Position numbers and translations under genes: made by a program
Assembly: GCA_947623455.1 (NCBI GenBank)
Contig: OX392527.1
Location: 54,356,401-54,420,400 of the forward strand
DNA length: 64,000 nt
DNA from: Mimachlamys varia
Taxonomy: Eukaryota; Mollusca; Bivalvia; Pectinida; Pectinidae
Direction: 5' to 3'
The notes under the pieces: model-generated
What the model saw: only the letters and a program-made list of their open reading frames with translations
Told to the model about the DNA's origin: nothing
Database searches by the model: none
Shown here: positions 1-9,708 of the stretch, one piece after another
How positions within the stretch are numbered: position 1 is the stretch's first letter
How the letters are laid out: each line of letters begins with the position of its first letter

Positions 1-55
1 TGTACCACAGACTTAGTTATGTAACGAACTAGATATATCAATTTCAATAAGTGAA

Positions 56-2664
56 ATCAATACTGTCATATCTGAACTAAAATATAATCATTACTGTCAT
101 ATCTACACTAAGATATAATCAATACTGTCATATCTACACTAAAATATAATCATTACTGTCATATCTAAACTAAAATATAATCATTACTGTCATATCTAAA
201 CTAAGATATAATCATTACTGTCATATCTACACTAAAATATAATCATTACTGTCATATCTAAACTAAAATATAATCATTACTGTCATATCTACACTAAAAT
301 ATAATCAATACTGTCATATCTAAACTAAAATATAATCATTACTGTCATATCTAAACTAAAATATAATCATTACTGTCATATCTAAACTAAAATATAATCA
401 TTACTGTCATATCTACACTAAAATATAATCATTACTGTCATATCTACACTAAAATATAATCATTACTGTCATATCTAAACTAAAATATAATCATTACTGT
501 CATATCTACACTAAAATATAATCATTACTGTCATATATAAACTAAAATATAATCATTACTGTCATATCTACACTAAAATATAATCAATACTGTCATATCT
601 AAACTAAAATATAATCATTACTGTCATATCTAAACTAAAATATAATCATTACTGTCATATCTAAACTAAAATATAATCATTACTGTCATATCTAAACTAA
701 AATATAATCAATACTGTCATATCTAAACTAAAATATAATCAATACTGTCATATCTAAACTAAAATATAATCATTACTGTCATATCTAAACTAAAATATAA
801 TCATTACTGTCATATCTACACTAAAATATAATCAATACTGTCATATCTAAACTAAAATATAATCAATACTGTCATATCTAAACTAAAATATAATCATTAC
901 TGTCATATCTACACTAAAATATAATCAATACTGTCATATCTACACTAAAATATAATCATTACTGTCATATCTAAACTAAAATATAATCATTACTGTCATA
1001 TCTAAACTAAAATATAATCATTACTGTCATATCTACACTAAAATATAATCATTACTGTCATATCTACACTAAAATATAATCATTACTGTCATATCTAAAC
1101 TAAAATATAATCATTACTGTCATATCTAAACTAAAATATAATCATTACTGTCATATCTACACTAAAATATAATCATTACTGTCATATCTACACTAAAATA
1201 TAATCATTACTGTCATATCTAAACTAAAATATAATCATTACTGTCATATCTAAACTAAAATATAATCATTACTGTCATATCTACACTAAAATATAATCAA
1301 TACTGTCATATCTTCACTAAAATATAATCATTACTGTCATATCTAAACTAAAATATAATCAATACTGTCATATCTAAACTAAAATATAATCATTACTGTC
1401 ATATCTACACTAAAATATAATCATTACTGTCATATCTAAACTAAAATATAATCAATACTGTCATATCTACACTAAAATATAATCATTACTGTCATATCTA
1501 AACTAAAATATAATCAATACTGTCATATCTGAACTAAAATATAATCATTACTGTCATATCTAAACTAAAATATAATCATTACTGTCATATCTAAACTAAA
1601 ATATAATCATTACTGTCATATCTAAACTAAGATATAATCAATACTGTCATATCTACACTAAAATATAATCATTACTGTCATATCTAAACTAAGATATAAT
1701 CAATACTGTCATATCTACACTAAAATATAATCATTACTGTCATATCTAAACTAAAATATAATCAATACTGTCATATCTACACTAAAATATAATCAATACT
1801 GTCATATCTAAACTAAAATATAATCATTACTGTCATATCTAAACTAAAATATAATCATTACTGTCATATCTAAACTAAAATATAATCATTACTGTCATAT
1901 CTAAACTAAAATATAATCATTACTGTCATATCTAAACTAAAATATAATCATTACTGTCATATCTAAACTAAGATAAAATCAATACTGTCATATCTACACT
2001 AAAATATAATCATTACTGTCATATCTAAACTAAAATATAATCATTACTGTCATATCTAAACTAAAATATAATCAATGCTGTCATATCTACACTAAAATAT
2101 AATCATTACTGTCATATCTAAACTAAAATATAATCATTACTGTCATATCTACACTAAAATATAATCATTACTGTCATATCTAAACTAAAATATAATCAAT
2201 ACTGTCATATCTACACTAAAATATAATCATTACTGTCATATCTAAACTAAAATATAATCATTACTGTCATATCTACACTAAAATATAATCATTACTGTCA
2301 TATCTACACTAAAATATAATCAATACTGTCATATCTACACTAAAATATAATCATTACTGTCATATCTAAACTAAAATATAATCATTACTGTCATATCTAA
2401 ACTAAAATATAATCATTACTGTCATATCTAAACTAAAATATAATCAATACTGTCATATCTACACTAAAATATAATCATTACTGTCATATCTACACTAAAA
2501 TATAATCATTACTGTCATATCTACACTAAAATATAATCATTACTGTCATATCTAAACTAAAATATAATCATTACTGTCATATCTAAACTAAAATATAATC
2601 ATTACTGTCATATCTAAACTAAAATATAATCAATACTGTCATATCTAAACTAAGATAAAATCAA
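56..2664. repeat. 31-bp tandem satellite array, about 84 copies
   Basis: A 31-bp unit that begins TACTGTCATATCTAAACTAA is repeated head to tail about 84 times. Starts such as 371 and 402 give the period. Copies are nearly identical. Most differences fall at three sites: TCTAAACT or TCTACACT, ATCATT or ATCAAT, and AAAATA or AAGATA. The unit has no CpG and is very AT-rich. The left edge fades into degenerate sequence over roughly 25-60, and the right edge ends in a copy reading AAGATAAAATCAAT. No gene is seen inside. The low divergence suggests recent expansion or homogenisation by unequal exchange. Confidence 0.97.
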
Positions 2665-3183
2665 TCTGCTGGACTTGATAACATATTTAATGTAATGAAT
2701 CTAATACCATATCCAGGATACAGCTTCAGCTGATACTAACAAGGTTGATTCCACCACGATGAACAAAATTGTCCCTAACATACCCCCCCCCCCCCAACAT
2801 AACTACAAACCCCCTTCAAACATAACCCCAAAAGTAATTACGAAATAAGATGACTTTTAACGAATCATTTAAACTGAACCTTAATCAAACGATTTAAGTC
2901 GCTTGTGAAAACCGCAATTTTATATAATGTACATAATCGTCGTGCATAGTGTATAAAGACAATGTATCTCATATCTTAATCTGTGTCTACAAACACATAA
3001 CATTGTTTCCCCACAAAAATAATAACATTGTATACATGTATATACTTTTCAATATTTCGAAAATAGGAAGTACTTGTTATTCATGATTCTGTATTATATT
3101 GTTTCATCATATTCATTAAAGATAAGGATAGTAACCTTCCTCGTTTGTATTGAATGTTCACAACCATCACTATAACCAGAGGC
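2665..3183. other. Spacer with no recognised gene
   Basis: This is unique-looking AT-rich sequence between the 31-bp array and an interspersed element. It contains a 13-base poly(C) tract but no open frame with recognisable coding character and no RNA gene that I can support. Confidence 0.6.
2783..2795 (+). repeat. Poly(C) tract, 13 bases
   Basis: There is a run of 13 C between ACATA and AACAT. It is a simple homopolymer in which length errors are likely, so the exact count is uncertain. Confidence 0.85.
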
Positions 3184-3940
3184 CCGTCATCTCCTGGTTA
3201 TAATTCAAATCAAGTTTCATTATCTGCAACTGAAAATGAATAAATATATACACAAGTGCAATTTTCCTAAATAAGCTATAGTAAACTTAACCCCCTTCCC
3301 AGTGAGAAATGTGAATTTCAGGGGGGGTGGGGGCTGAAATTCATAATTTTGATAAAGCACATTAAGACCTTTCCATTGGAAAAAGGGATTTAATCCTAGC
3401 ATATCTGGGTCTGGAGAAGAAGTTTGTTAGCAAATTTCACCCTTTTGAGCCCCTCCCCACTGTTCTTGGGGTGGACTAGAGTAAAAAAACTTTCAACATC
3501 AAACCGTCATCTCCTAGTTATTATTCAAGCCAAGTTTAAATAATCTCCAACAGAAAATGATTAAAATATATCCAAAAGTGTCATTTTCCCATATACACTA
3601 TAGTACACTTCACCCCTTTCAAGTGAGAAATGTGAATTTCAGGGGGCATGAAATTCACAATTTGATAATGCACTTAAGACCTTTCGATTAATGAACAGTA
3701 TTTGATTCCGGCATATCTTGGTCTAGAGGAGAAATTTTTATGAACTTTTAACTATTTTGACCCCTTCCCTGAGGCCCCTTTGGGATTAGGACTATATATT
3801 TCGCAATTTTGGTGCATCTTTGGCCAGGAAAGGTTTCAATGAAATTGGTTCAGGGGTTTTTGAGAAGTTGAAAATGTAAATTGTTTACGGACGCACGACG
3901 GACAAAAGACGATTAAAAAAGTTGTCTCAGGTGACCTAAA
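3184..3940 (+). mobile_element. Interspersed element with two tandem ~320-bp units and a CGACGGAC-type tail
   Basis: Two diverged direct copies start at 3184 and 3504 with CCGTCATCTCCTGGTTAT and CCGTCATCTCCTAGTTAT, 320 bp apart. Both share the later blocks GTGAGAAATGTGAATTTCAG and AAGACCTTTC. The second copy is followed by a tail with ACGGACGCACGACGGAC and TCTCAGGTGACCTAAAA (about 3887-3940). Blocks and tails like this recur in bivalve genomes as I remember them, which supports a mollusc origin. I see no terminal inverted repeats or protein-coding capacity, so I leave its class open. It could be a non-autonomous transposon or a derived SINE-like repeat. Confidence 0.6.
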
Positions 3941-4460
3941 AACGTTTTGTTGTGGTCTCATCTCGGGGCTAAACCATGCCAGTATGTAAATATATAACAT
4001 CCTTTCTTATAAACATGTAATTGGCGTTTATATAATCGTATCGTAACGTTAAGGTAATGTGGACTTCGAACATCAAGAATCGTTCTACCTTAGACCATAC
4101 ACACTACGACACAGTCGTACTCAAGATACGCCCGTCTCTTTACGGTACCTCATACAACTGCCCTGTAATAGCAAAAATATTTTGATTTTTTGGTCGAGTA
4201 CCAAATGTGAAACTAATTTATTTCTAGTTTAACATGGAAAGGAGGAGAAAGCTATCTTTATTTGTTGTAAATGTGAAACAAATTTGTTTGCAACTGGCTC
4301 TAAAACAAAAGAACAAAGGAAACCTTACATTTTTCATTATTATTTATTTCAATCATAAAAAACATAATCTCATAAACATTGCGTTGATGGTGCATTAGAT
4401 ATATTGAAATGTATGAAGTTAATTACATCACCAACATGAACATAATATCTATAACCATAC
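3941..4460. other. Spacer with no recognised gene
   Basis: AT-rich sequence between the interspersed element and the 30-bp array. On the minus strand, AATAAA hexamers occur near 4258 and 4343. They are the nearest canonical polyadenylation signals I found downstream of the IRF stop codon, but at more than 1.1 kb their use is doubtful. Confidence 0.5.
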
Positions 4461-4782
4461 CGCTCATGTGTACTGTACAATCACACATACCACTCATGTG
4501 TACTGTACAATCACACATACCACTCACGTGTACTGTACAATCACACATGCCGCTCATGTGTACGGTACAATCACACATACCACTCACGTGTACTGTAAAA
4601 TCACACATGCCGCTCACGTGTACTGTAAAATCACACATACCACTCACGTGTACTGTAAAATCACACATGCCGCTCATGTGTACGGTACAATCACACATAC
4701 CACTCACGTGTACTGTAAAATCACACATGCCGCTCATGTGTACTGTAAAATCACACATACCGCTCATGTGTACGGTACAATT
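4461..4782. repeat. 30-bp tandem array, 11 copies, each with an E-box
   Basis: Eleven copies start every 30 bp from 4461 to 4761; the last is truncated. Each begins CRCTCAYGTGTACDGTAMAA. The YGTG site makes either CACGTG (copies at 4521, 4581, 4611, 4641, 4701) or CATGTG (the other six). Since 30 is a multiple of 3 and the unit lacks stops in several frames, open frames appear on both strands here. They are artefacts. The array lies about 740 bp downstream of the IRF stop codon. Confidence 0.95.
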
Positions 4783-5309
4783 AAATTGTACCCATACCCA
4801 CTTTACCAAACAGAAACTTATCACCCACACACCGTTTACACTACATACGACTGGACAAACAGAACAGACAATGCTTATTTACATTATGACTACTGCGACC
4901 GTGTTGTCATGGTGACAAACATAATTAAATGATCCAGCTTAAAATTTGATTAGTACTTCAATTGATTACTAAAGGTAAGTGGGCTACCTACACGACTTTC
5001 AAAGTATAGAATCACGCCAGAGCATTCAAAACGCTCCTCAACGCACCATGGAGTCTATATTTCCACCGACAATGCATTTGGTCCAAAGTTATAAGTAAGG
5101 TAACAACGGATTACTGTTTTAGCTCTTTAACCGGAAGTAATGCGTCTTGCACACTTTCACACCAGAATAAGTTCACATTCTATCGCCATCTCAACATGAA
5201 AATGTATGACATATTGCAAGCGAATCAGATTGTCAGAAGGTATGGAAAACCTCAAGGAAATATCCAACCAACCACAGCACAACCAGGAACCAGCAGGGGA
5301 CAGTAAAAT
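4783..5309. other. Spacer or IRF downstream region with no recognised gene
   Basis: Unique sequence between two small repeat arrays, downstream of the IRF gene on the minus strand. It may include part of the IRF 3' untranslated region. No canonical AATAAA signal was found in it on that strand. Confidence 0.45.
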
Positions 5310-5378
5310 CACAGGAAGTAAGGGTCACGTCACAGGAAGTAAGGGTCACGTCACAGGAAGTAAGGGTCACGTCACAGG
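5310..5378. repeat. 21-bp repeat, three copies with CRE/ATF-like core
   Basis: The unit CACAGGAAGTAAGGGTCACG plus T is repeated exactly three times from 5310, then CACAGG. Each copy junction forms TCACGTCA (5325-5332, 5346-5353, 5367-5374), one base from the palindromic CRE TGACGTCA. The array lies 143-211 bp past the IRF stop codon, so it is either in the 3' untranslated region or just downstream. Confidence 0.9.
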
Positions 5379-5520
5379 CCCAGAATGCTTGTGTATACCT
5401 GAAAAAGTAAAATATGTTCTTGTTTATCATATAAGTATAATATTTTGATAATATGATAATCATTAACAGTTTTCGTGTATCAATACAGATGACTCTGTTA
5501 TATTCGATAAAAGGGCGTAT

Positions 5521-5657
5521 TTAACTGACCGTTTCTTGCTGTATTCCGATCGGTATCTGTTCCGTTCTGACAGCATCGGTCTCGCTCACAACCTGGTACT
5601 CCATCAGAGAGGGACTGGAGTTTTGGAGGATGGTGTATGTCGTTTCCACATCTTGCT
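5521..5657 (-). CDS. IRF: IRF exon 9: C-terminus and stop
   Basis: Acceptor TTTCACACGCAG/AGCAAG. The phase-1 codon is completed and the frame runs to TAA at 5523-5521, ending GIQQETVS. It encodes residues 299-343. The 3' untranslated end is not defined. Confidence 0.85.
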
Positions 5658-8600
5658 CTGCGTGTGAAACGTAATCAGTTAGTATGTTTGCAGTACACAA
5701 TGTGATTACACTATAAGGACTATTTTGATTCTAAAATGTATTTGCATTACAGAATGTGGTTAGACTACATGTACAATAACTCTTTTAATCCGTTAATCTA
5801 AGAGGAAGTGACGACAAACAAGATTTTTTAAAGACAATAGATAGTTAAATTATCTCTTCGACAAAACAACTATTCCATTTTTGAAATTTCTTTTTTATAC
5901 AATCATGTAATATATATATTTACCCATCGCAATATCAGGAACGATTCCCGTCGTCCACATACTTTCGTTGTAGGCGATCTGTTCAGGTTGTATGATATCT
6001 TCCAATAAAAGCATCTGAAGAAAGCAAGAAACAGGTATTAAGGTATATATATTCTGAAGCAGGACACCTCCACATGTTACAATGACAAAACGCTCATGTC
6101 TTTAAATAAATCAATTTACCAAAATAGTTTTTTCTTCTTACGATTAGTTTCATATTTTAATCAATAACGTGTTATTAGTGCGGGGAGAGGGGGTAACATA
6201 AATAGGGCGTGGTGTGAAGTATATTCTACTTCATTACGGTGTGAAATATTATTTACCACGATACAATAAATGGCTGCTACTCTTTTACTCTTTTTTTCAG
6301 TAAGCTGATCGGATTAGTATAGTTCATGCTGGAATATGATAGAAATAACTTACCTCCACGACCTCCTCGTCTGTTAGAGTGCTACTTGTGGTTGATGCGG
6401 CTGTAACAGACAAATACATTCTGTTTAAAGCCATGTTCACAAGTCATACACGTATAGCAAGGAAAGTTCATCACTACATGTTTAAAGCCCGTTAAAATTG
6501 TAAGGCACAGTTGCTTGAGTTTCTGTCAGTTAATAAATATATATATAGGCCTATAGATAAGGAGTCGCTTTAATTGGCAATATCTTCTAATAGGCGGCCC
6601 CTTACATATATATTACTTACTGACAGAACACCAGCAACTGTGGACCAGGTTTAAATGCGATTATGCGAGCAGGTGCTTACTATGCCACACCGAAATGGTG
6701 GCTTTAGATCGATAAGCCGCTCAGTAGATAACTAGAATGGACTTTGTATAGCACATGACAACGGTAAATAATACCATATACCACACTTCAGGTAGCGCTG
6801 GGTAGAATCTGGGGATGTATCGATTTTAATTTTGATGGTACACTCACAGGCGTGTGTATTTGTTATTTCATCTTTCGGTCGACCGTTTGCTATTTTTACT
6901 ATACAGGGCCCAGTTGTTCAAAAGGTGATTAGCTTAATCAGTGATTAGCGCAAATATTAATTATCATGTTTCTTTAAAATGAAACCATAGATTTAGTTAC
7001 AACTTTGCAGATATCAGCTATCTAATAGTATAAAGGTACATGCACAATTTGAAGATTTCACCTTGTATATTGACAGAATTATTTAAGTTTGAAAAATGTT
7101 GCTAAATAGTGATTAAGCTAATCACCCTTTGAACAACTGGGCCCTGATGTCATAAAAAATAAATATCAACTTACAATCATCTGTTGAATGTTGTGTTTGG
7201 AGTCTGTTTTTTATTGGATCGATCTCTGAAAACGAAACACCATCGGTTAAAAAATAAACCCTTTTTGATTTTTACAAGACGAATGTTCATACAATGTATC
7301 AATACAATAAGCCGAAATCTCACCATACAAATGAAGTAATCAAATGTGTTCAATGTATTTTTTCCCTTTTCTTTCTCAAATCTAAATCTTAATAAAGGTT
7401 AACACATAAGTTGTTTTCTTAATTCTAAAATGAAGTTCTCTTACCAATGTGGTAGTCTGGGCAGATTTTGTCAAAGTTGGGAAAGTCGCGATGTTCTGTT
7501 TCTGGTCTGGTTTCTGGAAGTGATTCGGCATCAGATGCTGAACAGGTCGTTTCGTCCCCACTGTCGGACCCTACCGATACTGGCGAGGCGACCTGTTTGA
7601 CACAGGGGTAGTTATAGTCGATGTTGTTTTCAGTTAATCAATAACGATAATTTCAAAACCAAAATAATAATCTAGATAATGACAAAAAGCCTCGTTTTTG
7701 ATATATCGAAATGTCCTTAAATTTTGTACATCGATTGTCTGATGTTTAAAAGTAGTGCTCCCGATATTGGAAATTGTGAATAACTTACCCCAGATGACGA
7801 ACTGTCATCAAAATCAACGCTGTCTGCTTCACTCTCGCTGTCTGAGAATGTGTATCTCCGGTTGGGGATGCGGGTTCGCTGGGGTCGTGTAGACACCCGG
7901 GTAGGCGGTTTCGTTGTGACCTCAATCTCTTCAACGGATTCTAAGGTACAAAACAAATACATGGTCAGAAATTAGCGAAATATATATAACACTGACTTTA
8001 CATGCGAGAGACAGACAGGCGACATTAAGCAACATGTAGTTTTGGGTAGGACAATATTTACTTTGGAGTCGAAATCTTGTTACAGGTGTTCATTTGGTTT
8101 AATAAATCATCCTTATTTTTTTTTGTTTACTAATGCTTTGACGCATATACAGAGATAATTTAAAAGATCGATTTTCGGTTTAATAACTTGATCTGAATAC
8201 ATTATAAGCTTGAATAGTAACAGCTCTAACATGTTGTGGTTCCATAAACAAAGATTCCCAGTACATTTACGATTATAAAAGTCCAGCATAATATTTATCA
8301 GAAACGAAAGGGAAAAAAAACAGTGCACTCACTTGAAAACTTCGATTTCTTTTCCTCCAGAAAGCGGTATACTTTGAAGGCGTTCTGGCCTTTCCGGACC
8401 CCTTGCTCCTTGACCTCGGCTACATCCGGCAAGCTGTTCAGTGCACACCGGAAGTTAGCTTTCCATCTCTTTGGATCGGGATCATCATTGTCCATATGCT
8501 TACCTAAATAAGTATAGTAAAGTTTCCTTGTTGATTTCCGTCTGGCATGTTATATACATAAGTGTACGTAAGTGAGAAAATGTGTCGTTATTTATGCGGT

Positions 8601-9425
8601 GTTCGTGTCTCGAACGAAGGCACTTCCAACTGTGTTCCTCTTCTGCTTTTATCTTCGTTTCCCATAGAAACATCACATGATATTATCATAGTTTTATCAC
8701 TTTTAATGTTTACATTTCATAGTTTACAAACAACGTGCTAAAAATATAAACATTTAAAGTGACAGACTATAGATATGACACAAATAATTTTTATCGTTTA
8801 TTCTTTTGATGTTATGGAGGTAGGGGTAATTTATCGAGTGAAAGATACTGACTTTTAGTCTTGCACCATTTTTTGATAGATTGCGTTTGATCGTTTCATT
8901 TCATTATCTTTATTTCCCCTATAGGAGCCCCTTTTGACGTCTGGTCCGAGGTAGGAAAACACACGTATCTTATTTTTGTCTACAACAATACAGGGTTTCA
9001 GTGTAGCGAAGACCACGAAACACTATTGTTATTGCTTAATCACACATTTCGTTAAATACTTCCGAGTACCTGTACTATTTATACCTGTTAGTGTTGACTT
9101 TGACAAAAATTAATATCACTTCGGTGAATATCGGGAACACAAGAATGAAATTACACACACATGCACACAATACTTTTGAAGTGTGCCTACCCGTATGTCG
9201 TGCCCACTTCTCAAAAAGATCGGCATCTTTGTCCGGATTCCAGCCCTGGCGAGCAGCATGTCTCCATGATATCCGGAAAGTTCTATCCCTCTTAGACAGC
9301 CAGGACAGTCCAGTGACATTTTCATGTAGCAACAGATTCATTAACCACGGTCGCATTTTTTGGCGTTCTATGGGACGAATCGGCTTTCTCATATGAGCAG
9401 ACGATACTTTTCTTGACACAACCAT
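5521..9425 (-). CDS. IRF: Interferon regulatory factor, IRF1/IRF2-like, 343 aa, eight coding exons
   Basis: A nuclear transcription factor expected to bind GAAA-containing interferon-response-type sites. Exons (high to low): 9425-9191, 8503-8333, 7940-7789, 7592-7445, 7225-7175, 6400-6354, 6014-5924, 5657-5521. Each junction is GT-AG and the phases match. The sum is 1032 nt, 343 codons plus TAA. Residues about 23-130 form the IRF DNA-binding domain. Tryptophans W27, W42, W54, W62 and W74 have the 15-12-8-12 spacing of human IRF1. The recognition-helix motif [14 protein letters not shown] spans residues 92-105. The loop before PDPK is one residue shorter than in IRF1. ATG 9425 is preceded by AAA and by an in-frame TAG in the same exon; M12 and M24 are other possible starts. 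The tail is acidic and serine-rich (residues 163-182) with no visible IRF-association domain, as in IRF1/2. The length matches IRF1 (325) and IRF2 (349). Confidence 0.93.
5924..6014 (-). CDS. IRF: IRF exon 8
   Basis: Acceptor TTGCTTTCTTCAG/ATGCTT, donor GCGATGG/GTAAAT. It encodes residues 269-298, starting [12 protein letters not shown]. The hydrophobic-acidic mix is compatible with an activation segment, but no named domain is seen. Confidence 0.83.
6354..6400 (-). CDS. IRF: IRF exon 7: 47-nt microexon
   Basis: Acceptor TTTGTCTGTTACAG/CCGCATC, donor GTCGTGGAG/GTAAGT. It encodes residues 253-268, serine/threonine-rich then acidic ([16 protein letters not shown]). It enters in phase 1 and leaves in phase 0, as its neighbours require. 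Confidence 0.8.
6506..6642. mobile_element. Short inverted-repeat (MITE-like) element in IRF intron 6
   Basis: Imperfect inverted arms of about 38 bp start with CACAGTTGCTTGAGTTTCTG at 6506 and end with CAGAACACCAGCAACTGTG at 6642. They flank a core of about 60 bp. The arms differ at several bases and no clear target-site duplication is visible. It has no coding capacity. This looks like an old non-autonomous DNA element, though a simple long hairpin remains possible. Confidence 0.5.
6904..7146. mobile_element. MITE-like element with ~40-bp terminal inverted repeats in IRF intron 6
   Basis: The left end CAGGGCCCAGTTGTTCAAAA and the right end TTTGAACAACTGGGCCCTG are inverted copies that extend inward through GGTGATTAGCTTAATCA. 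The arms match at nearly every base over about 40 bp, and the whole element is 243 bp. The core is AT-rich and noncoding. The target-site duplication is unclear. The GGGCCCAGTTGTTCAAA end is one I associate with marine-invertebrate interspersed repeats, but I cannot assign a superfamily. Confidence 0.75.
7175..7225 (-). CDS. IRF: IRF exon 6: 51-nt microexon
   Basis: Acceptor CGTTTTCAG/AGATCG, donor GATGATT/GTAAGT. It encodes residues 236-252. It is too short to be identified alone. Its support is that both splice sites fit and its phases (1 in, 1 out) join exons 5 and 7 without a stop. Confidence 0.78.
7445..7592 (-). CDS. IRF: IRF exon 5: acidic linker
   Basis: Acceptor CTGTGTCAAACAG/GTCGCC in phase 0, donor CACATTG/GTAAGA. 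It encodes residues 187-235 with a Ser/Asp/Glu/Thr/Pro-rich start ([20 protein letters not shown]) and then [13 protein letters not shown]. No named domain is recognised. Confidence 0.86.
7789..7940 (-). CDS. IRF: IRF exon 4: basic then acidic-serine linker
   Basis: Acceptor TTTTGTACCTTAG/AATCC, donor TCTGGG/GTAAGT. It encodes residues 136-186. A basic stretch ([13 protein letters not shown], possible nuclear localisation signal) is followed by an acidic serine-rich stretch, [18 protein letters not shown], which could be phosphorylated or act in transactivation. Both roles are inferred from composition only. Confidence 0.88.
8333..8503 (-). CDS. IRF: IRF exon 3: recognition-helix half of the DNA-binding domain
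   Basis: The acceptor CTTATTTAG/GTAAGCATATG continues the phase-1 codon of exon 2 to give [16 protein letters not shown], in line with the HTG...PDPKTW stretch of vertebrate IRF1/2. It encodes residues 79-135, including [29 protein letters not shown] and a lysine-rich end. R97 and C98 correspond to IRF1 R82 and C83. The donor is TTTTCAA/GTGAGT, phase 1. Confidence 0.93.
8504..9190 (-). other. IRF intron 2
   Basis: A GT-AG intron interrupting codon 79 within the DNA-binding domain. I see no further exon, RNA gene or repeat in it. Confidence 0.7.
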
Positions 9426-9444
9426 TTTCAACGCAGCTCGCTAC
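9191..9444 (-). CDS. IRF: IRF exon 2: start codon and first half of the DNA-binding domain
   Basis: The acceptor reads TTTATTATTCTAG and the exon begins GTAGCGAGCTGC. After 19 untranslated bases comes ATG at 9425. It encodes residues 1-78 and the first base of G79. It holds all five canonical tryptophans and motifs [20 protein letters not shown] and KWARHT. The donor is CATACGG/GTAGGC. The N-terminal extension before MRPW is 23 residues and basic, about 16 longer than in human IRF1. Confidence 0.93.
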
Positions 9445-9636
9445 CTAGAATAATAAAACAATGTTTCACCTGCAACTGTCAATAATCTTATCTGGACCAA
9501 AGTACAAGCTGTAGGGTAAATACAAAAACAGGGTCATCGACCAGGAAGTAAATTAAATGTCACCCAGTTACAATACACAACACACATACGGGTAGTTTAT
9601 TGCACAAGCCACAGTAATATGGTTTGTCTATGAATA

Positions 9637-9708
9637 GCAGCTCAGTGGTCGAACACCAAAAGCTAACTAGTTGTGCAGCCATCCGTAACGTGCGTGTATT
9701 GGAACCGC
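9637..9708 (+). mobile_element. Possible decayed tRNA-derived SINE head
   Basis: AGCAGCTCAGTGGTCGA at 9637 resembles a tRNA A-box, and TATTGGAACCGC at 9697 resembles a B-box with one key base changed (TTGGAACC for TTCGAACC). The two are about 55-60 bp apart, near tRNA spacing. No cloverleaf, tail or target duplication is evident, so this is a weak call. Confidence 0.3.

Noticed and set aside
3220..3402. Minus-strand frame of 60 codons
   Set aside because: It lies within the interspersed element, and the matching stretch of the second unit shows no preserved frame.
4409..4932. Overlapping frames of 135-168 codons on both strands
   Set aside because: They come from the 30-bp array, whose length is a multiple of 3 and which lacks stops in several frames.
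5233..5463. Minus-strand frame of 76 codons past the IRF stop, with a TTTTTCAG acceptor-like site
   Set aside because: It is largely the 21-bp repeat read in a stop-free frame, with no recognisable domain. The IRF frame already ends cleanly at 5521.
8323..8511. Plus-strand frame of 62 codons
   Set aside because: It is the antisense of IRF exon 3.
9091..9396. Plus-strand frame of 101 codons
   Set aside because: It lies opposite IRF exon 2, whose minus-strand reading matches a known domain; this is the antisense shadow.
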